This document shows, piece by piece, positions 45,859 to 54,993 of a stretch of 64,000 nucleotides of DNA. How positions within the stretch are numbered: the first letter of the stretch is position 1; each line of letters begins with the position of its first letter. The notes under the pieces are model-generated. The model was not told the origin of the DNA and did not search any database. It saw only the letters and a list, made by a program, of their open reading frames with translations. This DNA is from DATCMU01 sp036563245 (GTDB lineage: Bacteria > Pseudomonadota > Alphaproteobacteria > Rhizobiales > Devosiaceae), in the NCBI GenBank assembly GCA_036563245.1, contig DATCMU010000010.1, positions 1 through 64,000 of the forward strand. Direction: 5' to 3'. A program made the translations under genes and the position numbers.

Positions 45859-45954
45859 CGGATCTCGCGCTGCGACGGGCTCTTCGGAAGCGGCGAGCCT
45901 AGGCGGTTTGCGGCCCGATGCCAACCGGCGCAAGTGGCGATGGCGGCGATAAAA

Positions 45955-46830
45955 TCATCGTGTCCCCAGAATGTCGCGCCAAGAGTATTGCGGGGTGTAG
46001 CCAAGTTCCTTTCGGGCCCTGTCAATGCCGATCAGGGTATCGTGCGGGCCGGTTCCCGGACGCAATTTCACGCCCGCAAAGCATTCGGCGAGAAGCTCCT
46101 GATTGGTCTGCGGCATGTTGGTGTCGGCGGCGGCCAGCGTGTAGTTGCGCGCCGCGCGAATGTCGCTTTCGAGCGCGCGCCAGACCCCCTGGGCAATGTC
46201 GCGGCTGTCGACGTAACCCCACAGATTGAATTTCTTGTCCGCCGGCCTGTCCCAGAAGGCGGGCAGGCGATCGTAGCCGGTCTCGTGCCCGGGAATGTCA
46301 TAGTAGATGTTGGAAAAACGCAACCCGATGATCGGCATCCCATGCATCCGGTAGAGATGCTCGGCCAGATTCTCGCACACGGCCTTGGATATGCCGTAGG
46401 AGCCGGTGGGAACGGCCGGATCATCGTCATGCGTGGGCAGTTCGGGCGGCACGTAAGTATCGTAGGGGAAGCCGAGCACGGTTTCGGACGATGCCCAGAC
46501 GACCTTCTGCATGCCCTGGGCGATGGCGGCCTGGAATACGTTGTAGGTCGACAGCGTGTTGGTGTGGAAGCGCTGCGCGCCGGTAAAATGGTCGAAATCG
46601 GGATTGGCGTTGGCGGCAAGGTGGACCACGGCGTCGGCCCCGGAGAGCGCGGCAAAGGTATCGCCATAGCGGGTCAGGTCGACCTGCCGGAAATCCTGGG
46701 CGCCGGGTGCGGGCGCGGCGATGTCGAGATTGAACACCTGGTAGCCGCGTTCGCGCAGCGCGTTGAGCACAACCGGCCCGATGCCGCGTTCCCTTGAACC
46801 GGTGCCGCCGGTGACCGCGATTGTCTTCAT
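45955..46830 (-). CDS. NAD-dependent epimerase/dehydratase
   Basis: 291 aa extended short-chain dehydrogenase. N-terminal VTGGTGSRERGIGPVV replaces the usual TGGxGxxG spacing with a slightly longer loop; catalytic YGISK with upstream WASSETVLG, and LRFSNIYYD. Substrate unknown; placement next to xylulokinase suggests a sugar. 68 bp after xylB on the same strand, with a good AAGGA ribosome site. Confidence 0.88.
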   Translation of the reverse strand: MKTIAVTGGTGSRERGIGPVVLNALRERGYQVFNLDIAAPAPGAQDFRQVDLTRYGDTFAALSGADAVVHLAANANPDFDHFTGAQRFHTNTLSTYNVFQAAIAQGMQKVVWASSETVLGFPYDTYVPPELPTHDDDPAVPTGSYGISKAVCENLAEHLYRMHGMPIIGLRFSNIYYDIPGHETGYDRLPAFWDRPADKKFNLWGYVDSRDIAQGVWRALESDIRAARNYTLAAADTNMPQTNQELLAECFAGVKLRPGTGPHDTLIGIDRARKELGYTPQYSWRDILGTR

Positions 46831-46898
46831 GGCTTGATCCTTCCTTTCGCCGGCGGTCCGGCATTCTGGCCGGGTGGTTGGCTTGGCGGCAAGAATCC

Positions 46899-48374
46899 TC
46901 AGGCCGACCGCGCACCCTCGATCGCCGGATATAGCGCCCTGAAACGGGCATATTGCGCATCATAGGCAGACGCGAGGTCCCTGTCGGGTTCCACGACGCG
47001 TTCGATGGGCGGCATCGTGCAGACCTGCATGGGGTCGGCGCCCTCGGCGGCGCAAAGTCCCAGGCGAGCCGCGCCGAACGCGCCGCCGAAATCGCCGTCC
47101 CTGGGCACCTCCATGGGCATGTCGAGGTTGGTCGCGATGATGCGCAGCCACAAGTTCGAGCGCGAGCCGCCACCCACCGCGACAAGACGGTCGATATCGG
47201 TGCCAGCGTCCCTGAGAACCCGCTGGCAATCGCGGAAGGCGAAACCGACACCCTCCATCACGGCCTGGGCGAGGCGCGCCGGGGTGCTGACATGCGAGAG
47301 CCCCACAAGACTGCCACGGGCCGTGGCGCTGTTGTGAGGTGTGCGCTCGCCGGACAGGTAGGGCAGGAAGATTTCCTCGCCCGGCCCGGAAAATCCGGCC
47401 TCCGCTGCGACGGACAATTGCGCGGCGTCCTTGCCGACCAGGCCCGCGAGCCAGTTCAGGCTGTCGGTCGCGGAAAGAATGACGCCCATCTGGTGCCATG
47501 TCTGCGGGATGGCGTGGCAGAAGGCGTGCACCGCGCCTAGCGTGTTGGGCCGGAACCGGTCGTTGGAGACGAACAGGACGCCGGAGGTGCCCAGCGAGAC
47601 AAAGCCCTGTCCCGGCCTGACCGCGCCGATGCCGCAGGCAGAGGCGGCATTGTCACCACCGCCACCGGCCACGGTGACCCTGTTCGCCATTCCCCAACGC
47701 TGCCGCAACGCGGGCAGGAGCGTGCCACCGGGCGCGCTGCCTTCAACCAGCGAGGGCATGTTGCCGCGCGTCAGTCCAGTCGCGGCCAGCGCCTCGTCGG
47801 ACCAATCGCGTGCCGCCACGTCGAGCCACAAGGTTCCGGCGGCATCGGACATGTCGCTGACATTTTCGCCCGTCAGGCGCAGGCGCACATAGTCCTTGGG
47901 CAGCAGGACGCGCGCCACGCGCTCGAAGATGTGCGGCTCGTGCTTGCGCACCCATTGCAGCTTGGGGGCGGTGAAGCCCGGCATCGCGATATTGCCGGTG
48001 ATTTCGCGCAGCCGTGGACAGGCGGCTTCAAGTTCGGCGCATTCCTCGCTTGAGCGCACATCGTTCCAAAGGATCGCCGGACGCAGCACCCTGTCGGACG
48101 CATCGAGCAGTGTCGCGCCGTGCATCTGCCCGGACAGTCCAAGCCCCCCGAGGCGCGACATCGCCTCTGGTTCCGCCTTGGCGAGGGCATCGACCGCGGC
48201 GAGCGTCGCGGCCCACCAATGTTCGGGATCCTGTTCGGACCAGCCCGGATGCGGGCGCGAAATTTCGAGCGGCGCGCTCGATTCGGCGAGCAGCTTCCCA
48301 TTGCCATCCATCAGGATCGCCTTGACCCCCGAGGTGCCGATATCGATGCCGGCATATGAGGTTCCGGTTAGCAT
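46899..48374 (-). CDS. xylB: Xylulokinase
   Basis: FGGY-family kinase phosphorylating D-xylulose. 491 aa: phosphate-binding DIGTSGVKAILMD, GLSGQMHGATLLD, catalytic Asp in GGGGDNAASACG, and FVSLGTSGV plus GGGSRSNLWLRI in the C-terminal half. Sits opposite a mutarotase gene; no xylose isomerase or transporter is in the window, so the substrate rests on family resemblance. Confidence 0.92.
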   Translation of the reverse strand: MLTGTSYAGIDIGTSGVKAILMDGNGKLLAESSAPLEISRPHPGWSEQDPEHWWAATLAAVDALAKAEPEAMSRLGGLGLSGQMHGATLLDASDRVLRPAILWNDVRSSEECAELEAACPRLREITGNIAMPGFTAPKLQWVRKHEPHIFERVARVLLPKDYVRLRLTGENVSDMSDAAGTLWLDVAARDWSDEALAATGLTRGNMPSLVEGSAPGGTLLPALRQRWGMANRVTVAGGGGDNAASACGIGAVRPGQGFVSLGTSGVLFVSNDRFRPNTLGAVHAFCHAIPQTWHQMGVILSATDSLNWLAGLVGKDAAQLSVAAEAGFSGPGEEIFLPYLSGERTPHNSATARGSLVGLSHVSTPARLAQAVMEGVGFAFRDCQRVLRDAGTDIDRLVAVGGGSRSNLWLRIIATNLDMPMEVPRDGDFGGAFGAARLGLCAAEGADPMQVCTMPPIERVVEPDRDLASAYDAQYARFRALYPAIEGARSA

Positions 48375-48669
48375 GAGTTACGTACCTCATCGAATTGGGA
48401 TCCGGAGCGGCCTCTGGTGTTTGCACGCAGGAAGCCGAAGATCGGGATGGGCGATTTTCATCCGGATTAGCGCATGTTCGTGCCGAGGGGAAGCCCGCCG
48501 GTACGTCAGCGACGGGGAGCCGGCGCTCTTGAACCGCGGGTCAATTCGGTCGACGCCGCGCACGACCGATTGACACACGCACCCGCACTTGTCCAACTTG
48601 CCGCGAAAAATACTGCCCAGCATTGCCGGGGACGGCCGAAGCGGTGGGCGCAGCGAGGGGGAACTTGAA

Positions 48670-49680
48670 ATGGGCGCAGCGGTCACGACGGCTGGTGACT
48701 ACGAAGGACAGCGGGTCGATGAGGTGCTGCTGACCAGCGATACCGGTGTGCAGGTGCGCATCCTCAATTGGGGCGTGAGCGTCAGGGACTGGCAGGTGCC
48801 GGTCGCCGGCGGCATGCGCCAGGTCGTATTGGGCTTTGAGGAATTCGCGCCCTATCCCGAGCACAGCCCGCATCTCGGATCGATCGCCGGGCGGGTCGCC
48901 AACCGGATCAAGGGGGCCAGCTTCAGCCTGGACGGGAAGCGATTTGACCTGCCTGTGGATGCCGATTCCCTGCACCTGCATGGCGGCCCCTCCGGCATCG
49001 GTCGTCGGGTCTGGAAGCTGGAGCCGGACACGGCAGCGAGCGCGGCGCGCTTCACGCTGCACAGCCCCGACGGGGACATGGGCTATCCGGGCGCGGTCGA
49101 TTTCGAGGCGACCTACCGGCTCGATCGCAACAGGCTGCGGCTCGAGCTTCGCGCAAACACGGACCGGCGTACGCCCATCAGCCTGGTCCAGCATCAATAC
49201 TTCAACCTGGGGACGTCGGATGACGTGCTCGACCACCACGTGGAAGTCGCCGCGTTCGCGCGGACCGAACTGGACAAGTCTCTGATGCCGACCGGGGCCA
49301 TACTTCCGGTTCCAGGCTCGCAATACGACTTCAGGGCAGGCCGCACCCTGCGCCATTCGGATGGGGCGCCGATCGGCTACGACATCAATCTCGTGCTCGA
49401 CACGGGACGCTCGCTCAGCGAGCCGGCGGCGGTGGTGGTTGCGCCGGACGACGACCTCACGCTCAAGCTGTTCACCGACCGGCCCGGACTGCAGGTCTAT
49501 AATGGCATGTGGACCGACATCGCCGTGCCCGGGCATGGCGGGCGAATTTATGGCCGCTATTCGGGGCTTTGCCTTGAGGACCAGATGTTCCCAGATGCCC
49601 TGCACAACCCGCATTTCCCCTCGATCATCTGTTCGCCGGACCAGCCATACAGCCACTGGTGCGAAATCGAGATTGCCTGA
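48670..49680 (+). CDS. Aldose 1-epimerase (mutarotase)
   Basis: Interconverts alpha and beta anomers of aldoses. 336 aa from the ATG at 48670 (GAGGGGG 8 nt upstream). Active-site His in HLHGGPSGIG and VQHQYFNLG, Asp in GYDINLVL and Glu in GLCLEDQMFPDA. The usual DHN triplet reads DIN. Divergent from xylB with a 295-bp gap, probably a shared sugar-response region. Confidence 0.92.
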   Translation: MGAAVTTAGDYEGQRVDEVLLTSDTGVQVRILNWGVSVRDWQVPVAGGMRQVVLGFEEFAPYPEHSPHLGSIAGRVANRIKGASFSLDGKRFDLPVDADSLHLHGGPSGIGRRVWKLEPDTAASAARFTLHSPDGDMGYPGAVDFEATYRLDRNRLRLELRANTDRRTPISLVQHQYFNLGTSDDVLDHHVEVAAFARTELDKSLMPTGAILPVPGSQYDFRAGRTLRHSDGAPIGYDINLVLDTGRSLSEPAAVVVAPDDDLTLKLFTDRPGLQVYNGMWTDIAVPGHGGRIYGRYSGLCLEDQMFPDALHNPHFPSIICSPDQPYSHWCEIEIA

Positions 49681-49706
49681 GCGGGCTTCGGCCGTGATGC
49701 GGAGCG

Positions 49707-51122
49707 TCAAATCCTTGCGTAAATGCTCTCCGGGCGCACCGTGTCATCGAGCCTGAAGCGGTGATCGGCGGGCGGATGGGCCCTCTGGCCGCATTCCAGG
49801 CGCGGGCAGATGCGGCAGCCGACACCGATCTGGACGATCTGCGCGGGATTGGCGAGATCGAGGCCATCCGAATAGATCATTTCGCGGGCATGCACGACGC
49901 TGCAACCGAGGCCGATGGAGAGATAGGAACGCTGGGCGTGGTGCCGGTTGTCGCCCTTTGACACGGCCCTGGCGATACAGAAATAACGCTGCCCGTCGGG
50001 CATTTCGGAGATCTGGATGTTGATGCGGTCGGGGGAGAGAAAGGCCGAATAGACATTCCAGCGCGGGCAGGCGCCTGAATGGCGCGGAATATGGATGCCG
50101 GAAAGCGAGAAGCGCTTGGAAATGTTGCCGGCGATGTCGGTGCGCACCAGGTGCAAGGGAATGCCCTGCATGCCGGGGCGCTGCAAGGTGGTCATCCGGT
50201 GGCAGGTCTGTTCGAAGCTGGTGCCGAACCGGCGGCTCAGCCGCTCTATGTCATAGCGGTAGTCGCGGCAGGCGCGATAGAAGCGCTCGTAGGGCATTGC
50301 AACGGCGGCGGCAAAGTAGGACGCCAGCACATTGCGCGCCAGGGCCGGCGCATCGCCTTCGGGAAGGCTGGCGGAGCGGACAACGGCGTCTATCTCCGAC
50401 ACCGCGCCCATCAAACCCAGTTGATGCGCGGCGGCAAACTGGGCGGACTCTCGGGACAGGGTTTCGGAGATCAGCAACTGGCTGCGCTCCAGGTCGAGCC
50501 GGCGGGCAATGCCATGCGGCAGCGAGGCAAGGCGCAGGTCCATGCCGAAAACATTGCCCAGGTATGCCCGTAGCCCGGCATCGAAACTGTCCGCGGCATT
50601 GTCGATATCGGCACGTACCCGCTCTGCCGCCGCCTCGAGTTCGGGAAAATAGTTGCCGCGCTCCTGCAGGAAGTCCGAAATCGCGTCGGTTGCGAGGTGG
50701 AACACCCCGGGCGCTTCATCGGATGCGTCAAGACCGACACCGGTCTTGCCCGATTCAACGGCGCGATACTTGTCGTAGAGCCGCAATACGGCGCGCGCGG
50801 CCCCGGGATTGGTGTGCGCGAGGTCCCTTATTTCCTGGTTGGTGAGATCGCTGTCGGCAAACAGATCGTCGCCGAAGGCCTCCATCAGGTCGCCCACCAG
50901 CCGGGTCTCGTCGGCATCGGCCAGTTCGCCCGGCTCGACCCCGAAATAGCCCGAGATGCGGAACAGCAGATCGACGGTCAGTTTGCGGCGGTTGTGCTCG
51001 ATCAGGTTCAGATAGCTCGGCGAGATGCCGAGCGCGGTGGCAAGATCGGCCTGGTTGAGCCGGCGCTGGCGCCTGAGGCGCCGTATGCGCCCCCCGATCT
51101 GCATTTCGGCGGTTTCCGGCAT
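49707..51122 (-). CDS. XRE/ImmA-IrrE short-chain-fatty-acyl-type regulator
   Basis: 471 aa: N-terminal XRE helix-turn-helix (residues about 10-65, LNQADLATALGISPSYLNLIEH), a central ImmA/IrrE-like domain and a C-terminal domain with Cys (ACPRWN; GVGCRICPRLECGQR). Homologues of this layout (RamB/MccR, 'short-chain fatty acyl' regulators) control glyoxylate and methylcitrate genes. It is divergent from isocitrate lyase, strongly suggesting that it controls aceA. The central peptidase HExxH is not seen. Confidence 0.9.
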   Translation of the reverse strand: MPETAEMQIGGRIRRLRRQRRLNQADLATALGISPSYLNLIEHNRRKLTVDLLFRISGYFGVEPGELADADETRLVGDLMEAFGDDLFADSDLTNQEIRDLAHTNPGAARAVLRLYDKYRAVESGKTGVGLDASDEAPGVFHLATDAISDFLQERGNYFPELEAAAERVRADIDNAADSFDAGLRAYLGNVFGMDLRLASLPHGIARRLDLERSQLLISETLSRESAQFAAAHQLGLMGAVSEIDAVVRSASLPEGDAPALARNVLASYFAAAVAMPYERFYRACRDYRYDIERLSRRFGTSFEQTCHRMTTLQRPGMQGIPLHLVRTDIAGNISKRFSLSGIHIPRHSGACPRWNVYSAFLSPDRINIQISEMPDGQRYFCIARAVSKGDNRHHAQRSYLSIGLGCSVVHAREMIYSDGLDLANPAQIVQIGVGCRICPRLECGQRAHPPADHRFRLDDTVRPESIYARI

Positions 51123-51147
51123 TTCCGTCTCCTCCCGTCGCCGCGCG

Positions 51148-51259
51148 CCTTTACCGGCTTTACAGACAAACCGCAGCGGATTGACTCTGACTTTACAGCT
51201 TTACAACGGCTTCTGCCGTTATTTCTTGCATGTCTCCCGCATTTGTCAAATCTTTACAT
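51148..51259. promoter_or_regulatory. CTTTAC-repeat cluster in the regulator-aceA spacer
   Basis: CTTTACA occurs at 51158, 51191, 51199 and 51252, with a related CTTTACC at 51149; two copies are adjacent with an 8-bp period. The direct repeats lie between the divergent regulator and the aceA operon, so they are a candidate operator for the regulator. Confidence 0.5.
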
Positions 51260-51320
51260 CAAGCGAGGCGCTGATCGGCGCCACCGGGCATGATCCGGCA
51301 AGCAAGGAGGAGATGAACAA

Positions 51321-51548
51321 ATGACCAGCACCCTTTCCGAGCGCGAGGAATTTGTCACGATCATCGCGCCCACCGCCGCCGAAGCGATGCGCCAGTTCCG
51401 CGACCAGGGCCTTGCCGCGCTCGGCTATGCCATCGCCGGACGGATCGGGCGGCACCGTTTCTCCCTGAGCGGGAACGGCGACCAGACCGAACTGTTCGAC
51501 GGCGAGGCAATGATCGCTGCGACCTTCGTGCGCCGGGTCCCGGCCTGA
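51321..51548 (+). CDS. Small protein of unknown function before aceA
   Basis: 75 aa, MTSTLSEREEFVTIIAPTAA. A near-perfect AAGGAGG sits 10 nt before the ATG, and codon usage matches neighbouring genes, so I take it as real. It has no signal peptide or membrane segment and no family I can name. The 138-bp gap to aceA and shared strand suggest one transcript under the same regulator. Confidence 0.75.
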   Translation: MTSTLSEREEFVTIIAPTAAEAMRQFRDQGLAALGYAIAGRIGRHRFSLSGNGDQTELFDGEAMIAATFVRRVPA

Positions 51549-51686
51549 CCGGCCTGCCGCCGGGGAGGGACCGAACCGGCGGCACCCGCTTGCCATTCAG
51601 AACCCCTGACCATCGCCGCCCTCCCCGCAAGGGGGCCGGCCATTGGCCAATCCGTACCTGCTATCCCTTGACTGGAGGAGACCAGA

Positions 51687-52994
51687 ATGCTCGACCGCCC
51701 CCATGAACCCCAAAAGACGCCGCCGGCATTCGAGGCGCCCGAATACGCGCCGGACCGTTGGCGCAATATCCGCCGCACCTACACTCCGGAGGACGTCCGG
51801 CGCCTCTCCGGGTCGCTGCCGATCCGCCATACACTGGCCGAGAACGGCGCGCGTCGCCTGTGGGAATTGCTGCACAGCGAGGACTTCGTGCCGACGCTGG
51901 GCACCTTCACCGGCAACCAGGCGGTGCAACAGGTGAAGGCGGGGCTCAAGGCGATCTACCTGTCCGGCTGGCAGGTTGCCGCCGACGCCAACTCCTCGGG
52001 CAACATGTATCCCGACCAGAGCCTTTATCCCGTCGACAGCGTTCCATCGGTGGTGCGGCGCATCAACAAGGCCCTGCAGCGTGCCGACCAGATCCAGACC
52101 ATGGAGAAGCTCGAGGGCATCGCCACGACCGATCTGGACTTCTTCGTGCCGATCATCGCCGACGCGGAGGCCGGGTTCGGCGGACAACTGAACGTGTTCG
52201 AACTGATGAAGGCGATGATCGAGGCGGGCGCGGCGGCGGTTCATTTCGAGGACCAGCTGGCGTCCGAGAAGAAGTGCGGCCACCTTGGCGGCAAGGTGCT
52301 TGTACCCACGGCGCAATTCGTGCGTACGCTGAACGCGGCGCGCCTGGCCGCCGACGTGATGGGCGTGCCCACACTGATCATGGCGCGCACCGATGCGGAA
52401 GCCGCGCGCCTGATCACCTCGGACATCGACGAATACGATGCGCCGTTCATCACCGGGGAACGGACGGCGGAGGGCTTCTACCGGCTCAAGGGTGGCCTCG
52501 ACGCCGCCATCGCGCGCGGCATCGCCTACGCCCCCTATGCCGACCTGATCTGGTGCGAAACCTCCAGGCCGGACCTGGAAGAAGCGTGCAAGTTCGCCGA
52601 AGGCGTGCGCAAGGTGCATCCCGATCAGATGCTCGCCTACAACTGCTCGCCCTCCTTCAACTGGGCCAGGCATATGGGCGAGGAGGAGATGCGGGTATTC
52701 CAGCGCGAGATTGCCGCCATGGGCTACAAGTACCAGTTCATCACGCTGGCGGGCTTCCACAACCTGTCATTGACCACGTTCGAACTGGCGCGCGCCTACA
52801 AGCAGGATGGCATGGCCGCCTATTCGAAGCTCCAGCAGGCAGAGTTCGCCGCGGAAAAGGACGGCTTCTCCGCGACGCGCCACCAGCGCGAGGTTGGGAC
52901 CTCGTATTTCGATGCGGTCTCGATGGCGATCAGCCAGGGCCAGAGCGCGACCACCGCAATGGCGGAATCGACCGAAACCGCACAGTTCCACTAG
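51687..52994 (+). CDS. aceA: Isocitrate lyase
   Basis: First enzyme of the glyoxylate bypass, splitting isocitrate into succinate and glyoxylate for growth on C2 compounds or fatty acids. 435 aa, the standard length of the E. coli type; catalytic Cys197 in KKCGHLGGKVLVPT and GEL-type substrate motifs (YNCSPSFNW). GGAGGAG precedes the ATG. Malate synthase is not in the window. A strong terminator follows. Confidence 0.97.
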   Translation: MLDRPHEPQKTPPAFEAPEYAPDRWRNIRRTYTPEDVRRLSGSLPIRHTLAENGARRLWELLHSEDFVPTLGTFTGNQAVQQVKAGLKAIYLSGWQVAADANSSGNMYPDQSLYPVDSVPSVVRRINKALQRADQIQTMEKLEGIATTDLDFFVPIIADAEAGFGGQLNVFELMKAMIEAGAAAVHFEDQLASEKKCGHLGGKVLVPTAQFVRTLNAARLAADVMGVPTLIMARTDAEAARLITSDIDEYDAPFITGERTAEGFYRLKGGLDAAIARGIAYAPYADLIWCETSRPDLEEACKFAEGVRKVHPDQMLAYNCSPSFNWARHMGEEEMRVFQREIAAMGYKYQFITLAGFHNLSLTTFELARAYKQDGMAAYSKLQQAEFAAEKDGFSATRHQREVGTSYFDAVSMAISQGQSATTAMAESTETAQFH

Positions 52995-53014
52995 ACCATG
53001 TCACCTGAACGAAG

Positions 53015-53045
53015 AAGGCCCGGACCGAGTGGTCCGGGCCTTCCT
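53015..53045 (+). terminator. Intrinsic terminator after aceA
   Basis: Perfect 12-bp stem AAGGCCCGGACC / GGTCCGGGCCTT with a 4-nt loop, then CCTT. It lies between aceA and the convergent gene at 53070 and may serve both. Confidence 0.8.
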
Positions 53046-53069
53046 TGCGTCTGAAGCCGCGAAGCAGGA

Positions 53070-54158
53070 TCAGGGGGTCGGCGTGAGGCCGGAATAAATG
53101 GTATCGACCACACCGGTGGACGATCCGACACCCAGCGTATCCTCGATCCACTGCTGCATCTCGGGAGTGATGTCGCCGTACTTCCAGGAGAAATTGGGAT
53201 TGGCCCCCGAAAGGATCGCCGCATCCAGCGAAGCGAGGCTGGTCGCGGTGCCGTCGATCTGGAAATCGGTCGAAGCGGCGCTGTCGTAGTTGGTCTGCGC
53301 GGTCGCCTGAACACCCTGGGCCGTGGTGAGGTTCGTATCGGCAGTGCCCAGGTCGGTCGTTGCCGTGTTCAGCGCGGTCGCCTCGGCGCCACCCAGCAGC
53401 GTCTGGAGCGACTGCACTTCGGCCGTGTAGGCGTCGTAGTTCGGGTCGGTGGGATCGGTGACCGGGCTGGCCTGCAGGTCTGCCAGGTGCTGGGTCAGGG
53501 CGTCGTAGGTCGTGTTGTCCTGGTTGGTGTAGTCGTATGGCGAGGTGGTATCATACGAGGTAAGGCCAGCCGCGCCGACTGCCGTGTTGAAATCGGCAAG
53601 CGCGGTATCGTATGTGCCCTGGGCCGTGGTCAGCGCCGTCTGGGCGTCCGTAACGGCTGCATTGGCCGCCGCGAGCGCCTGCTCGAGATCGAATTGGGTA
53701 TTCGCAAGATCGGTCGCGTACTGGACCAGCGCCTTCATGCGCGGATCGTTGCTGTTGAGCAGTGCGTCAGGATTGCGCTTGAGCGAATTAAGGCCACCGA
53801 GCAGGGCGTGCAGGTTCTTCTGTTTGCCGGACTTGCCGTTCGCGGTGCTCGGCGAAGTCGCGATGCTCGCCGACTGGGTGCTGACGCTGGACTTGCCGTT
53901 GGCGTTGCCCGAGTTTCCGTGGTTGCCGGAATTGCCATTGTTTCCGGAGTTTCCTCCGGCATTGCCGTGATTGCCCGAGTTGCCCCCGGCATTGCCGGAG
54001 TTCCCGTGATTGCCGGAGTTGGCGTTGGACTTGTTGTTCTTTGCATAGGCGCTGTCGATCTTCAGGCTCAGCCCGCCCGTGCCAAACGAGGGCATGGGAC
54101 CGAGCACGAGTGCGGCAGCGGAGAGCGCGAGGATCGCGCCGGCGGTTGTCTTCTTCAC
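53070..54158 (-). CDS. Exported Asn/Gly-repeat protein with coiled-coil-like body
   Basis: 362 aa from a GTG at 54158 with GGAGG 5 nt upstream. Signal peptide of about 39 residues, then a low-complexity stretch (about 41-88) of short units such as GNHGNSGNAGGNSG, a conserved-looking segment LHALLGGLNSLKRNPDALLNSNDPRM, and a Thr/Ala/Asp-rich body (about 150-310) with a heptad-like pattern. Probably a cell-surface or periplasmic structural protein. Function unknown. The repeat region may vary in length between strains. Confidence 0.82.
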   Translation of the reverse strand: MKKTTAGAILALSAAALVLGPMPSFGTGGLSLKIDSAYAKNNKSNANSGNHGNSGNAGGNSGNHGNAGGNSGNNGNSGNHGNSGNANGKSSVSTQSASIATSPSTANGKSGKQKNLHALLGGLNSLKRNPDALLNSNDPRMKALVQYATDLANTQFDLEQALAAANAAVTDAQTALTTAQGTYDTALADFNTAVGAAGLTSYDTTSPYDYTNQDNTTYDALTQHLADLQASPVTDPTDPNYDAYTAEVQSLQTLLGGAEATALNTATTDLGTADTNLTTAQGVQATAQTNYDSAASTDFQIDGTATSLASLDAAILSGANPNFSWKYGDITPEMQQWIEDTLGVGSSTGVVDTIYSGLTPTP

Positions 54159-54292
54159 AGTGGCCTCCGTGAATTTGCGTATGATCGGCCACACGGTGTC
54201 GAAGGATTCTCTAGATGGGGGAAACCGAAAGGCTCGCTTTTGAGACAATTCTTCGGGCCTGGTGCAGCCTGGCCATTACAGAGCGGCGCCGG

Positions 54293-54862
54293 TCATGCCG
54301 CCTTGCGAATCTGCGCAAGCGGCCCCGCCCACTTGTGCAATTCCTTCAACATGGCATCCGCACTGCGCTGCATGGATTCGTTGGGCACGAATTCCCCGTG
54401 CTCGTCGAGATGGTTGCGAAAGAAGGGAATGTTCACCGATTCATACATCGGCATCATCTTGAGAGAGGTTACGACCTGCTTGAGCATCTGCACGGCGCGG
54501 GTACCCGCCGCGAGTCCGCCGTAACTGACAAAGGCCATCGGCTTGTAGTGCCATTCGCGGTGCAGGTAATCGAGGGCGTTCTTCAGGCTGGCGGGAAAGG
54601 AGAAGTTGTATTCGGGCGTGACAACCAGGAAGGCATCCGCGGAATCCACCAGCCGGCTCCACTCATGGGTATGCTGGTTCTCATAGGTGCCTGTCGCCGG
54701 GTGAGCCGCCTCGTCGTGCATCGGCAGGCCCAGGGTCTTGAGATCCACGTCGATGATCTGCCATTCCGGATCACGCGCGGCGACGGAGCGGATCCATTTC
54801 GCGATCGCCGGGCCCTTTCGGCCAGGCCTGACGCTCGCCGTGATGATCATGAGTGTGGACAT
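54293..54862 (-). CDS. NADPH-dependent FMN reductase family protein
   Basis: 189 aa flavodoxin-fold oxidoreductase: TASVRPGRKGPAIAKWI binds FMN phosphate and TPEYNFSFPASLKNALDYL is the family signature. May reduce quinones, azo compounds or metals; the substrate cannot be told. The ATG at 54862 has AAGGAAG upstream. Confidence 0.9.
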   Translation of the reverse strand: MSTLMIITASVRPGRKGPAIAKWIRSVAARDPEWQIIDVDLKTLGLPMHDEAAHPATGTYENQHTHEWSRLVDSADAFLVVTPEYNFSFPASLKNALDYLHREWHYKPMAFVSYGGLAAGTRAVQMLKQVVTSLKMMPMYESVNIPFFRNHLDEHGEFVPNESMQRSADAMLKELHKWAGPLAQIRKAA

Positions 54863-54993
54863 GTCCGCTTCCTTTCGCCTGCGACCTGCCGCCTGAGCAG
54901 CAATGACAACCAGGCATCGAGGTAGGCGATTTGCGCCGACAGTCCAAGAAGGCACAAACCGGTGACCGGGTCACTTCGTTGCGACCGGCTTGC

